DNA from: Beggiatoa leptomitoformis
Lineage (GTDB): Bacteria; Pseudomonadota; Gammaproteobacteria; Beggiatoales; Beggiatoaceae
Length of the DNA: 64,000 bases
Direction: 5' to 3'
NCBI RefSeq assembly: GCF_001305575.3
Contig: NZ_CP012373.2
Coordinates: 2,552,261 to 2,616,260, forward strand
Part shown: piece by piece, positions 35,601-44,873 of the stretch
Position numbering within the stretch: the stretch's first letter is position 1
Layout: each line of letters starts with the position of its first letter
Position numbers and translations under genes: made by a program
Notes under the pieces: generated by a model
The model's database searches: none
Told to the model about the DNA's origin: nothing
What the model saw: only the letters and a program-made list of their open reading frames with translations

Positions 35601-37517
35601 CTAATCTACTTTCTTTGTACGCTTAATTCTTAACGTATCACCACCCGTTTTGCTACGGGGTTTGTCGGTGCTACTTGTTAGGCTGGTTGTTCTTGTGCGA
35701 GGTTTATCAGCGCGCGGTTTTGTCGTCCGAGGTTCGCTGCTTCTTGCTCTGCTAGGCGCGGGGGCAGGTGCTGCGCCGTCTGTGTCTACGGATACACGTA
35801 ATTGCTGTCCACATACCCAAACTTTTTGCAGATGTTGAAATACGTCTTTTGGCATTCCTTCGGGCAAATCGACTGTGCTGTAAGTGTCATACAGTTTGAT
35901 TTGTCCGATATTGTTGCTGTCTAAACCTGCTTCGTTAGCAATCGCGCCAACAATATGTTTAGGTTGCGCACCATGTGTCCGACCAACTTCAATGCGATAA
36001 CGCATCATAGCCCCACTGGGTGCATCACCTCTTTCTGTCCGTTCGGCTCTTTCTGGGCGTTCTGCGCGCGGTTTAGCAGGCGCACGTTCTGAGCGTTCTG
36101 CACGTTCAGGGCGTTGTTCTCGTTCATTACGGTTGCGAGGGCTGCGGGTTCTACGACCCTCTTCATTCGCTTCTTCTTTAAAAGGTTTTTCTTCTTTTTT
36201 GGGTAAGAGTAATGGACGTTCTCGTTGTACAAGAAACGCAAGGGCGGCAGCAATTTCATTTAAGCCCGTGTCATGATCTTGTTGATAGCCATTAATAATA
36301 TTTTCGAAGAAACTTAAATCTTCAGAAGCCATTGCATCAGTAATAGATTGTTTAAATTGACTAATACGTTTATCAGTAATGTCTTCATGACTGGGCAATT
36401 GCATCTGTGTGATAGGTTGACGTGTTGCCCGTTCAATGTCGCGTAACATGCGTTGTTCACGAGGGGAAACGAATAAAATGGCTTCGCCTTTACGTCCCGC
36501 ACGTCCCGTGCGCCCAATCCGATGTACATAGGCTTCTGTGTCAGTCGGAATATCATAATTAATAACATGTGTAATACGTTCAACGTTTAAACCGCGAGCG
36601 GCAACGTCTGTAGCAATTACAATGTCTAACGCACCATTTTTTAAACGTTCAACAGTTTTTTCACGTAAAGATTGATTCATATCTCCATTTAATGGAGAGC
36701 TAGCGTAGCCACGCGCTTCTAATTTTTCAGCTAATTCAACGGTTGCTGTTTTAGTGCGAACAAAAATAATAATTGCATCAAACTCTTCTACTTCTAAAAT
36801 CCGAGTTAATGCATCCAGTTTGTGTACACCAGATACTTGCCAATAACGTTGAGAAATACTAGAAACCGTTACGGTTTTTGTTTGAATTCGGATTTCTACG
36901 GGGTCTTTTAAATGACGACGGGCAACCTGACGAATTGCATCTGGCATGGTGGCAGAAAACAGCGCAACTTGACGTTCTTTAGGTGTGTGGTTAAGAATTT
37001 CTTCCACATCATCAATAAAGCCCATACGCAACATTTCGTCTGCTTCATCCAACACAAGGGTAGCAATTTGGTTTAAACGAAGTGTTCCACGTCCCAAATG
37101 ATCTAATATACGACCGGGTGTACCAACAACGATATGCACCCCACGCTTTAATTGGCGTAATTGTGACCCCATGTCTTGCCCACCATAGATAGGTAACACA
37201 TGAAAATCGGGTAAGTGGCGGGCGTATTTTTGCATCGCCTCAGCGACTTGGATAGCTAATTCGCGGGTTGGTGTCAACACCAAAACTTGTGGTGTATTCA
37301 ATTCAAGGTTCAGACGACTCAAGAGAGGCAAGGCAAAGGCGGCCGTTTTGCCTGTACCTGTCTGGGCTTGACCTAACAAATCACGACCTGCGAGCAACGG
37401 GGGGATACTTTCTGCTTGAATCGGTGAGGGGGTTTCGTAACCGATTTCATCAACAGCTTTAAGAACAGCGGGTGCAAGTGCCAGTTGCGAAAAATGGCTA
37501 ATAATTTCTGTGGGCAT
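35601..37517 (-). CDS. deaD: ATP-dependent DEAD-box RNA helicase DeaD/CsdA
   Basis: 638 residues from ATG 37515-37517 (MPTEIISHFSQL), chosen because it gives the normal N-terminus. The upstream extension from 37604 has no family counterpart. Motifs in order: Q-motif region GYETPSPIQAESIP, Walker A AQTGTGKT, VLDEADEML, FSATMPD, then domain 2 with RGLNVERITHVINYD and HRIGRTGRAG. A highly charged RERAER-type low-complexity linker leads to a DbpA-type RNA-binding domain (YRIEVGRTHGAQPKHIVGAI) and an Arg/Lys/Ser tail. Known roles are ribosome assembly and RNA decay in the cold. Confidence 0.95.
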   Translation of the reverse strand: MPTEIISHFSQLALAPAVLKAVDEIGYETPSPIQAESIPPLLAGRDLLGQAQTGTGKTAAFALPLLSRLNLELNTPQVLVLTPTRELAIQVAEAMQKYARHLPDFHVLPIYGGQDMGSQLRQLKRGVHIVVGTPGRILDHLGRGTLRLNQIATLVLDEADEMLRMGFIDDVEEILNHTPKERQVALFSATMPDAIRQVARRHLKDPVEIRIQTKTVTVSSISQRYWQVSGVHKLDALTRILEVEEFDAIIIFVRTKTATVELAEKLEARGYASSPLNGDMNQSLREKTVERLKNGALDIVIATDVAARGLNVERITHVINYDIPTDTEAYVHRIGRTGRAGRKGEAILFVSPREQRMLRDIERATRQPITQMQLPSHEDITDKRISQFKQSITDAMASEDLSFFENIINGYQQDHDTGLNEIAAALAFLVQRERPLLLPKKEEKPFKEEANEEGRRTRSPRNRNEREQRPERAERSERAPAKPRAERPERAERTERGDAPSGAMMRYRIEVGRTHGAQPKHIVGAIANEAGLDSNNIGQIKLYDTYSTVDLPEGMPKDVFQHLQKVWVCGQQLRVSVDTDGAAPAPAPSRARSSEPRTTKPRADKPRTRTTSLTSSTDKPRSKTGGDTLRIKRTKKVD

Positions 37518-37951
37518 GACCGAACCTGAATGAATAATATTAAGCCCCTTAAAATTGAGTGTGTCGTTATCTAGTCGGGACTTGTGAATTTCTACTACCA
37601 ACATCTTAAGGATTGAATTTTACCTGATTTTAAGAAAATACGTTATGTGATTTTTATAATTACGGCTTATTGTTTCAATAATATTACATAACAACTTGTT
37701 CATAATGGGGTTAATTATATAACTTATCAAGTGGTGATTTGCAAGCAATCATTATTTCGACAATGCCATTTTTTTCTTTGATAAAAAGACTTTTTAAATT
37801 TAAAAATCCTTATAATAATTCGTTCTTTTCCTTTCTCTTATTGGCATCAATCGGAATAAAAATGCTTGCCTATACTGCTTTTCATTTAAATCGCTCGCCA
37901 TCTATCAATGGACAGTCCTCGTCAATATTTAGCAAGAAAAGAGTTCATTCC

Positions 37952-39085
37952 ATGTTACTAAAAAGGTTTTCAGTCAGTATTGGCATTATCTTACTATTAT
38001 TGTTGCCCAGTGTGATGGCAGCACCAATGCTGTTAGATAAAAATATCACGCGCCAATTACGACAGATTCTTAAAGAAGAAGTTAAAAAACAAGGAATTCC
38101 CGGTGCAGTTGTTGCTGTCTCAACACCACAAGGCGATTGGATTGAAGCCATTGGATTAGCAGATAAAGAACGACGCATCCCTATGCGCATCACCGACCGA
38201 TTTCGGGTTGCAAGCGTTACAAAAACCTTTGTTGCTGTGGTTGTTCTTAGATTTGTAGAGCAAGGTTTATTACAATTAGATGAACCGATTAGACGCTGGT
38301 TACCGCCTAGAGTAAGTCGGCGTTTGTTGCACAGTGAAGAAATCACCTTGCGCCAATTGCTAAACCATACCAGTGCTATTCCTGACTATTTAGAGAGCGA
38401 AAAACTCGTCAGTATTATGCAAGAAGACCCTTATCGACAATGGACGATTGAGGAAATTTTAGAATATGTTTACACATTACCCCCTTATACAGACAGAATT
38501 GGTACTGTTTCTTACTACTCCAATACTAACTATTTATTATTAGAACTGATTTTAAACCAAATATCTGACGAACCACTGGCTAAATTAATTCGTCGGTTTA
38601 TTTCTACCCCATTACATTTACAAAATACTTTTTTAGAAATACAGGAAAAAGTTAATTTTGTGCAAGGTTATGAAGATTGGGACGGCGACGGACAAATTGA
38701 TAATGTCACCACGCCCCCTGTCGATAGTGGCTATGGCTTTGCAGATGGTGGATTAGTTTCCTCCGCAGAAGATTTAATGCACTTCATTCAAGCCCTATTA
38801 GCCAAAAAACGCTTGTTATCACATGAAATGATGCAAGAAATGACGAGCTTGGTAGAAGATAGCGATGTTGATGAAGAATATGGCTTAGGGTTAGAATCCT
38901 TCTTTCTTGAAGGCTATCACGTCTGGGGACACAGCGGGCGAAATACAGGATTTTTAACAGAAATGCGTTATATTCCTGATGCCGATATAACCATCGTGAT
39001 TCTTATCAATGCGGGCGGAGAAGCAGACCCCTATCAAATATTTGAACAGATGTTTAAAGCAATGATAGGCGCAGGATTGGGATAA
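37952..39085 (+). CDS. Secreted serine hydrolase, class C beta-lactamase/D-aminopeptidase family
   Basis: 377 residues from the ATG at 37952, where a good signal peptide begins (SVSIGIILLLLLPSVMAA). The open frame extends to 37739 but the added residues do not look like part of the protein. Catalytic motifs: SVTKTF (Ser and Lys), YYSNTNY (the YxN motif) and HSGRNTGF (HxG in place of KTG). The family includes AmpC, DD-peptidases and esterases. Without adjacent ampR the substrate cannot be told, and resistance should not be assumed. Confidence 0.85.
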   Translation: MLLKRFSVSIGIILLLLLPSVMAAPMLLDKNITRQLRQILKEEVKKQGIPGAVVAVSTPQGDWIEAIGLADKERRIPMRITDRFRVASVTKTFVAVVVLRFVEQGLLQLDEPIRRWLPPRVSRRLLHSEEITLRQLLNHTSAIPDYLESEKLVSIMQEDPYRQWTIEEILEYVYTLPPYTDRIGTVSYYSNTNYLLLELILNQISDEPLAKLIRRFISTPLHLQNTFLEIQEKVNFVQGYEDWDGDGQIDNVTTPPVDSGYGFADGGLVSSAEDLMHFIQALLAKKRLLSHEMMQEMTSLVEDSDVDEEYGLGLESFFLEGYHVWGHSGRNTGFLTEMRYIPDADITIVILINAGGEADPYQIFEQMFKAMIGAGLG

Positions 39086-39092
39086 AAACTAT

Positions 39093-39153
39093 CTGAATCA
39101 GGAATCTAAACACATGCTAATTAAAGCCCTTGTGCTTATAACCCCTGATTCAG
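39093..39153. repeat. Inverted repeat between convergent genes
   Basis: CTGAATCAGG (39093-39102) is matched by CCTGATTCAG (39144-39153) across about 40 bases. The arm sequence is the same motif found as degenerate copies at 195-480. It could act as a weak bidirectional terminator between the hydrolase and leuA, but no clean T-run follows. Confidence 0.5.
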
Positions 39154-39167
39154 ACAATATTATAGTG

Positions 39168-40718
39168 TTAGATAATTGATGCCGTTGCTTGCGGATGTTG
39201 TCGCTCGCTAGGGGCAAGTATCCGATTTAATGCGTTGAGATAGGCTTTAGCAGAAGCGATTAAAATATCCGTATCCGCCCCTTGTCCATTCACTATTCGC
39301 CCTTCTTTCTCCAAGCGCACACTTACTTCACCCTGCGCATCCGTGCCATTAGTCACGTTACTCACAGAATAGACTAACAATTTTACTTGGCTATTTGCCA
39401 ACTGCTCGATTGCCTTGAAAGTTGCATCCACAGGGCCACTACCCTTGGCTTCACACGTCAACTCATCCCCTGCAATATTCAAGGTAATCTGTGCTTGAGG
39501 CATCTCCCCCATCTCGGAAACGACGCGCATTGTCACCAACTTAATCCGCTCATTTTCACCCGTAGAAACATCCGTCATAAGTGCCTGCAAATCCTCATCA
39601 TAAATCTCGTGTTTTTTATCCGCGAGTGCTTTAAAACGGGTAAATGCCGCATTCAACTCTTCTTCTGTCTTAAACTCAATATTGAGCTGTTTCAAATGGG
39701 TTTTAAACGCATTCCGTCCCGAATGTTTCCCCAACACCATACGATTGGTTGTCCAACCCACATCTTCCGCCCGCATAATTTCGTAAGTTTCACGGTTTTT
39801 TAATACCCCGTCCTGATGAATACCTGATTCATGTGCAAACGCATTCGTACCGACGATAGCCTTATTCGGCTGCACAGGAAAACCCGTAATATTCGAAACT
39901 AACCGAGAACAATTAAGAATTTGTGTTGTATCAATCGTTGTTTGACAAGGGAAAATATCCTGTCGTGTCCGTACTGCCATCACCACTTCTTCTAAGGCTG
40001 CATTACCCGCCCGCTCACCTAAGCCATTGATAGTACACTCTACCTGACGCGCACCATTCATCACCGCAGAAAGCGAATTAGCCACTGCTAAGCCTAAATC
40101 ATTATGACAATGCACAGAAAAAATCGCCTTATCCGAATTAGGCACACGTTCCCGCACAGTACGAATTAACTGCCCAAACAAATGCGGAATTTTATAACCC
40201 ACTGTATCGGGAATATTAATCGTTGTAGCCCCCGCCTCAATTGCCGCCTCAACTACCCGACAGAGAAAATCAACATCGGAACGTGCCGCATCTTCAGGAG
40301 AAAACTCTACATTATCAGTATATTGACGCGCCCGCTTTACGGCTCTAATCGCTTGTTCCAACACCATTTCGGGCGACATTTGGAGCTTATGCGCCATGTG
40401 CAACGCAGACGTTGAAATAAACGTATGAATACGGGGAGAAACTGCCCCTTTTAATGCTTCAGCAGCGCGGTCTATATCGGCATCTAATGCACGGGCTAAA
40501 CTACACACCGTAGAATCTTTCACCACCTGTGCAACGGCGCGTACTGCCTCAAAATCACCAACGCTTGCGATTGCAAAACCCGCTTCAATCACATCAACCC
40601 GTAATTTTTCTAAGGCTTTCGCAATCCGTACTTTTTCCTCTTTTGTCATGGATGCACCGGGGCTTTGCTCCCCATCGCGCAATGTCGTATCGAAAATAAT
40701 GAGTTTATCTTGGCTCAT
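39168..40718 (-). CDS. leuA: 2-isopropylmalate synthase
   Basis: 516 residues, full length. It condenses 2-oxoisovalerate and acetyl-CoA in the first committed leucine step, in the cytoplasm. Visible: [16 protein letters not shown] at the start with the catalytic Arg/Asp, the metal site [29 protein letters not shown], and the flexible-linker [12 protein letters not shown]. The C-terminal ~120 residues are the LeuA regulatory domain that binds leucine for feedback inhibition. It is monocistronic and converges with the hydrolase gene. A possible leader peptide lies upstream. Confidence 0.97.
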   Translation of the reverse strand: MSQDKLIIFDTTLRDGEQSPGASMTKEEKVRIAKALEKLRVDVIEAGFAIASVGDFEAVRAVAQVVKDSTVCSLARALDADIDRAAEALKGAVSPRIHTFISTSALHMAHKLQMSPEMVLEQAIRAVKRARQYTDNVEFSPEDAARSDVDFLCRVVEAAIEAGATTINIPDTVGYKIPHLFGQLIRTVRERVPNSDKAIFSVHCHNDLGLAVANSLSAVMNGARQVECTINGLGERAGNAALEEVVMAVRTRQDIFPCQTTIDTTQILNCSRLVSNITGFPVQPNKAIVGTNAFAHESGIHQDGVLKNRETYEIMRAEDVGWTTNRMVLGKHSGRNAFKTHLKQLNIEFKTEEELNAAFTRFKALADKKHEIYDEDLQALMTDVSTGENERIKLVTMRVVSEMGEMPQAQITLNIAGDELTCEAKGSGPVDATFKAIEQLANSQVKLLVYSVSNVTNGTDAQGEVSVRLEKEGRIVNGQGADTDILIASAKAYLNALNRILAPSERQHPQATASII

Positions 40719-40812
40719 GGTTCTGCTCCAAAAAATAGAATGATTGTTTTGATTGAAATAAAAAGATGAAAACTGTCGCGTATTAAGTTTGCCCCAACGA
40801 CAAGGGCGAGTG

Positions 40813-40902
40813 TTATCTATTTAGCCCTGAACTAGGGCAGCAGCAGGAGAGACAGAACCAGCAGAGAAGAAGGACGTAACACTGCCTGCTCGGAGCGAGC
40901 AT
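40813..40902 (-). promoter_or_regulatory. Possible leuA leader peptide and attenuator-like hairpins
   Basis: About 95 bp upstream of leuA a 29-codon frame reads with three consecutive Leu codons (YVLLLCWFCLSCCCP) and six Cys. Its end lies in a hairpin GCCCT-AGTTC-AGGGC (about 40822-40837). A second short hairpin (GCCC/GGGGC) follows nearer leuA. This is the arrangement of amino-acid leader control, but there is no clear ribosome-binding site and Cys exceeds Leu-run length, so it may be chance. Confidence 0.3.
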
Positions 40903-41019
40903 AAAGACAAAAATTGTCGGCTATAGTGATAGTCATTAGCGATAAGAGGAAAAGTAAACAAATGAGTCTGAATGATAGCTAGATTTTTAAAGTTTGCCAA
41001 GTATTCTTAAAAACGGATA

Positions 41020-41290
41020 GTGCTAAATAAACCATGAGTTATTGTAATCACTCATAAAATATAAGGTAGCTCTGGTGTGATTCTCTATCTTCTTGGTGAA
41101 AGATAAGGAGTTCCTCTCTAAATGACTGACTTGCTATCTTAACCTGTTGTTAAATTAACCAACAGAATTAGTGAGTCTCATAATGCTCGCCTCAGCATCT
41201 CTGTTTCCAAAGGCAATCCCGATAACTTTACGGCTATCTGTCAAGGCATCCAAACCTTGCGTTGATGCGACCCAACGAATGACCATATAT
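41020..41290 (-). pseudogene. Decayed IS1-type transposase, copy A
   Basis: The minus strand from about 41287 reads VIRWVASTQGLDALTDSRK, then VIGIAFGNRDAEASIMRL, to a stop near 41155. Further remnants (SFIKK-type tail, in broken frames) continue towards 41020. These match the late part of IS1 family InsB-like transposases. The region is clearly homologous to 43560-43895 but more damaged. The space 41290-41655 may hold the lost N-terminal half, with nothing readable in it. Confidence 0.65.
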
Positions 41291-41655
41291 CACCACATTC
41301 TAAGCACAACTGTCTTGTTTTCTAACCAATTATCTAAACCGTTGTAACTTATATTCTTTAAGGATTACCAATTAAAATAATTCTCTTTCCTTGTTCCCAA
41401 ACAGCATTTTGGAGCGAGCGTTTTTTTTAAAATGTAGAGGGGTAAGTTCTCGTTTCTGTAATACATGGGGATAGAGAAAAAATATCTTGATACGCTGCTC
41501 GAAAATGGCTTAATCAGGCACTAAATATGCTAAATAACGGGTTTATCTATGTGTCACTTTTGCTGTTATGGTTGTAATTAATGCAATGTTCTACAACTAA
41601 ATTATTATAAAAAACTATCAATTCATAATAAAACCACATTTTTGAGGAGATTAAG

Positions 41656-42309
41656 ATGGCCATCTTAAAATGTCCACATTGTGAACATTCCAAGGAAGTT
41701 CCTGCTCAATATGCGGATAAACTGGTGAAATGTCCTGCTTGCGGACAGGCGGCAAAGGTCTATGACACCATTGCATTGCTAACGGCTGTTTCCGAGAAAA
41801 TGTCGGATTTTAAAACTGAATTAGATGAACTAAAACAATTTGTTACCAGTCAGTCAGCGCAAGCGCAAGATGAAGAGCTGACTCAAGGGCTAACAAAGAT
41901 TTTTAGAGAACATCGGATTGCAATGAGTGAGTTTAATGAAGCCACAAAACGGCGCGACATGCTAACGGCTCGTTCAGAATTACGAATGCAGTGGATAAGC
42001 CGTTTAGGAATAGTGGGTTTCCTCGTGCTTACCGCTATGATGCTGTTTATGATTTTTCAATTTACAGAACACACTAAAAATCTTTATGAGCAATCTATTG
42101 CTGTTAATGGGCGAGTAAAGACGATGACAAATGACTTGAATACGGTTATGGCAACTAATACACCGTTTCAAAAAGAACTGGTAACGTCAGTAGGAACAGT
42201 ACAAGAACAGGTGAAAGAGTTGAGCGGCAATCTTGTTCAAGTGCAGGAGCAACTAAAAGTTCTTTCCAACAAAAACGAGCCGATGCAGAGATATTATCCT
42301 TATCGTTAG
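41656..42309 (+). CDS. Zinc-ribbon, single-TM, coiled-coil protein
   Basis: 217 residues. An N-terminal zinc ribbon (CPHC at 6-9, CPAC at 26-29) is followed by a helical region to ~110, one membrane helix (~115-133, LGIVGFLVLTAMMLFMIF) and a C-terminal coiled coil (VGTVQEQVKELSGNLVQVQEQL). The ribbon faces the cytoplasm if the positive-inside rule holds. Function unknown. It precedes two BLUF genes on the same strand (93 bp to the first), so it may be part of the same light-signalling unit. TGAGGAGAT precedes the ATG. Confidence 0.65.
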   Translation: MAILKCPHCEHSKEVPAQYADKLVKCPACGQAAKVYDTIALLTAVSEKMSDFKTELDELKQFVTSQSAQAQDEELTQGLTKIFREHRIAMSEFNEATKRRDMLTARSELRMQWISRLGIVGFLVLTAMMLFMIFQFTEHTKNLYEQSIAVNGRVKTMTNDLNTVMATNTPFQKELVTSVGTVQEQVKELSGNLVQVQEQLKVLSNKNEPMQRYYPYR

Positions 42310-42401
42310 TGATGTTTTCGCAGTGTCCCTTTCGATTAAATAGTGATAACAGACGGCGAAGAACTTATTTTGATTTACCTCAATTGTATATGGGGAGCAT
42401 T

Positions 42402-42902
42402 ATGTCTGAGATGAATCTTTCACGCTTGTATTATGCAAGCACAGCAACTGAACGGTATTCACCACTTGAAATAGGCAATATTTTGATGCCCTGCCGTAAA
42501 AATAATCCTAACCTAGATGTTACAGGGGTCTTGTTTTTTGGTGATGGTTATTTTTTACAATGTTTAGAAGGAGAACGTGCAAATATTAATTTGCTCTATC
42601 GAAAAATTGCTTTAGATGTTCGACATACGGATGTGCAGTTGTTGGAATTTAAAGAAGTGAGTTACCGCTATTTTGATGAGTGGTCAATGAAATATGTGCC
42701 CGCAGCGAGTGTGATTGCTAAAATTTTGAAGGAAACGGGATTAAAACAATTTAATCCTTACTTACTAGATAGTTACACGTTGAATGCGATGGCTGATGTT
42801 TTTCGTAGCTACAGTATTCCTGAAAGCATCACTGAAAATGTCGCTAATCCAAAAAAAGCGGTGGGATTTGGTATTTTCGACATATTTAAGAAACGCTCTT
42901 GA
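42402..42902 (+). CDS. BLUF-domain blue-light photoreceptor 1
   Basis: 166 residues from ATG 42402, preceded by GGGGAG. BLUF fold with the flavin-site residues in place: Tyr11 (RLYYAST), an Asn pair at 34/35 in NNPNLDVTG, Gln53 in YFLQCLEG, and EWSMKYV with Trp/Met at the usual end. BLUF proteins bind FAD and switch a Tyr-Gln hydrogen-bond network in blue light. There is no EAL or cyclase output; ~60 helical residues follow the domain, so signalling is probably through protein contact. Confidence 0.9.
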   Translation: MSEMNLSRLYYASTATERYSPLEIGNILMPCRKNNPNLDVTGVLFFGDGYFLQCLEGERANINLLYRKIALDVRHTDVQLLEFKEVSYRYFDEWSMKYVPAASVIAKILKETGLKQFNPYLLDSYTLNAMADVFRSYSIPESITENVANPKKAVGFGIFDIFKKRS

Positions 42903-43002
42903 TGTTTCTTATCTCAGAACAGAATTTCTCTTTATCTGGGGTTATGTATGATATAACCCATTAAATTAGCTTAATTTTATATTAACTATAGGATTGAATA
43001 AA

Positions 43003-43521
43003 ATGTCCGAACATAATTTATCATGTCTGTCGTATGCCAGTACTGCAACGGCAAAATGCTCTTCACCTGAAATAGGTTTTATTTTAGAAAAAGCTATTCA
43101 AAATAATGCTCAATTGAATATTACGGGCGCATTGTTTTTGGGGAATAATTATTTTTTACAATTTTTAGAAGGGTCTCGAATTAATATAAATCTTTTATTT
43201 AGGCATATTGTTGCTGATGACAGGCACACAAATGTTCAAGTTTTAGAATTCAGAGAAATCGGTAGCCGTTCTTTTGAAGAATGGTCGATGAAGCATGTCC
43301 GTTCACCTTCAGTGATGGCTAAAATCATGAGGGAAACTAAGATGAGAGAGTTTAATCCTTATTTACTGGATACCTTTTCGTTACACGCGATGGCTGACGC
43401 TTTTCGTAATCATTTAGAACCAGATGTGCCTAACAGTACATTCAATCACAAATCTGAACTTGTCGTTAAGAAAAAGGGGAATTTGGATATTCTGAAAATG
43501 TTCGGAAAACATAGTTCGTAA
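43003..43521 (+). CDS. BLUF-domain blue-light photoreceptor 2
   Basis: 172 residues from ATG 43003, after ATAGGA. It aligns without gaps to the upstream BLUF protein over ~140 residues, with Tyr11 (CLSYAST), NNAQLNITG, Gln53 (YFLQFLEG), RSFEEWSMKHV and the shared tail motif FNPYLLD. It is thus a tandem duplicate that keeps the photochemical residues. The C-terminal ~35 residues differ. It lies 100 bp downstream of the first, probably in the same transcript. Confidence 0.9.
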   Translation: MSEHNLSCLSYASTATAKCSSPEIGFILEKAIQNNAQLNITGALFLGNNYFLQFLEGSRININLLFRHIVADDRHTNVQVLEFREIGSRSFEEWSMKHVRSPSVMAKIMRETKMREFNPYLLDTFSLHAMADAFRNHLEPDVPNSTFNHKSELVVKKKGNLDILKMFGKHSS

Positions 43522-43559
43522 TAAAATTATCGTTTTTAAGGCGTATGGACTCAAATAGA

Positions 43560-43895
43560 AGTAGCACAATAATAAAGTCAGTAGTGCTAAAGAAGCCGTG
43601 ATTTATTGTCATCATTAATGAAATAGATGATAGCCCAGTGTAATTTTCTATTTTCTTGATGAAAGATAAGGTTTTCCTCACTAAACGACCAACATGCTGT
43701 CTTAAGATATTGTTAAATCACTCAGTTTCGTCTCCTTCCCTGCCAATACACTATTGGGAGTGGGTCTCATAATGCTTGCCTCAGCATCTCGCCTTCCAAA
43801 GGCAATCCTGACAACTTTACGGCTGTCTGTCTTCAAGGCATCCAAACTGCACGTTGACACAACCCAACGAATGACCGCATCTTATGGCTGTCTGC
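43560..43895 (-). pseudogene. Decayed IS1-type transposase, copy B
   Basis: The minus strand reads AVIRWVVSTCSLDAL, then DSRKVVRIAFGRRDAEASIM, then broken frames, then HVGRLVRKTLSFIKKIENYTG, the typical C-terminal end of IS1 family transposases. Stops and frameshifts interrupt it. It is homologous and in the same orientation as 41020-41290 on the other side of the BLUF cassette. Confidence 0.75.
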
Positions 43896-43932
43896 AACGG
43901 TCTTTTTTAACCGCTTGTCTAATCTTTAAGCT

Positions 43933-44043
43933 TTAGCACTCAAACACGAGATTGAACAAACGGATAAAATCATTGACCAACTGGTTTACGTGCGCTATGG
44001 TTTAACCGCCGAAGAAATCCAATTGATTGAAGACAATTTTTAA
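43933..44043 (+). pseudogene. C-terminal fragment of a restriction-modification methylase
   Basis: A 36-residue frame ending in TAA reads HEIEQTDKIIDQLVYVRYGL then TAEEIQLIEDNF. This is the hallmark C-terminus of type II/IIG restriction-modification methylases (EID.LVYxLYGLTEEEI). No start codon or catalytic domain remains; the IS1 remnant abuts its 5' side. The enzyme was presumably disrupted by the IS event. A hairpin (AACGGATA ... TATCCGTT, 44089-44135) follows. Confidence 0.7.
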
Positions 44044-44177
44044 AAAACCACGCTATTTTCTAAAAGTCTCTTTTAAAAAAATTTATTAAACGGATACCAC
44101 CATGTTAAGCAGTGTTATCCGTTGCTCATCTTATCCACCGTCTGGCGCAGAATTTTTAATTCCAATAATTTTTATAT

Positions 44178-44873
44178 TTATTCCGTCATCAATTCCCCAT
44201 CGGTTAAATGTAGGGTTCTGTCCATTTTTGCGGCTAAGGTTGCATCATGTGTAACTAATACTAAGCTTGTGCCGATTGTTTTGTTTAGCATTAGCATTTT
44301 TTCGTAAACATGGTCAGCCGTGCGTTTGTCTAAATTACCGGTTGGTTCATCCGCTAAAATACAATGTGGTTCGGTAACTAACGCGCGGGCAATCGCCGTG
44401 CGTTGACGTTCTCCGCCTGATAGCTCTGAGGGTTTGTGTTTTAAACGGTGTCCTAAACCAACTTCGTTGAGTAAATAGCCTGCTTTTTCCATCGCCTCTT
44501 TAACCGATAAGCCTCGAATTAATAAGGGCATGGATACGTTTTCTACGGCGGTGAATTCGGGGAGTAAATGGTGGAATTGATAGACAAAACCTAGGTATTT
44601 GTTGCGCCATTTTCCCCGTTTTGCGGGGCTTAATAAGTTGATTTGTTGCCCTGCTACCCAGACTTCTCCCTCGCTAGGATTATCTAGCCCGCCTAATAAA
44701 TGCAATAAAGTGCTTTTGCCTGAGCCTGATGTGCCAACAATAGCAACTTGTTCACCTTTATTAATTTGCAAACTGACTCGTTTTAAGACATCTACGAATA
44801 AACCCGCTTCTTTAAAACTTTTAGAGAGGTTGTTGCATAGTAAAACTGCGTCTGTAGAGGGTGTGTTATTCAT
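44178..44873 (-). CDS. lolD: Lipoprotein-releasing ABC transporter ATPase
   Basis: 231 residues, MacB/LolD-type ATPase. Walker [11 protein letters not shown]-loop [12 protein letters not shown], signature [14 protein letters not shown], Walker [13 protein letters not shown] and the H-loop THD. With the LolCE permeases it extracts lipoproteins from the inner membrane and hands them to LolA. It overlaps the permease gene by 8 bp (start 44873, permease stop 44866), so the pair is translationally coupled. Confidence 0.95.
   Translation of the reverse strand: MNNTPSTDAVLLCNNLSKSFKEAGLFVDVLKRVSLQINKGEQVAIVGTSGSGKSTLLHLLGGLDNPSEGEVWVAGQQINLLSPAKRGKWRNKYLGFVYQFHHLLPEFTAVENVSMPLLIRGLSVKEAMEKAGYLLNEVGLGHRLKHKPSELSGGERQRTAIARALVTEPHCILADEPTGNLDKRTADHVYEKMLMLNKTIGTSLVLVTHDATLAAKMDRTLHLTDGELMTE

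Noticed and set aside
37739-37951. N-terminal extension of the beta-lactamase-like protein
   Set aside because: The signal peptide begins at the internal ATG 37952, and the extension lacks similarity and a ribosome-binding site.
37952-39085. Interpretation as an antibiotic-resistance beta-lactamase
   Set aside because: The SxxK, YxN and HxG motifs are shared with peptidases and esterases; no ampR or other support is present.
43466-43681. Open frame of 71 codons on the minus strand after the second BLUF gene
   Set aside because: It is the C-terminal piece of the decayed IS1-type transposase, extended by chance into the BLUF gene.
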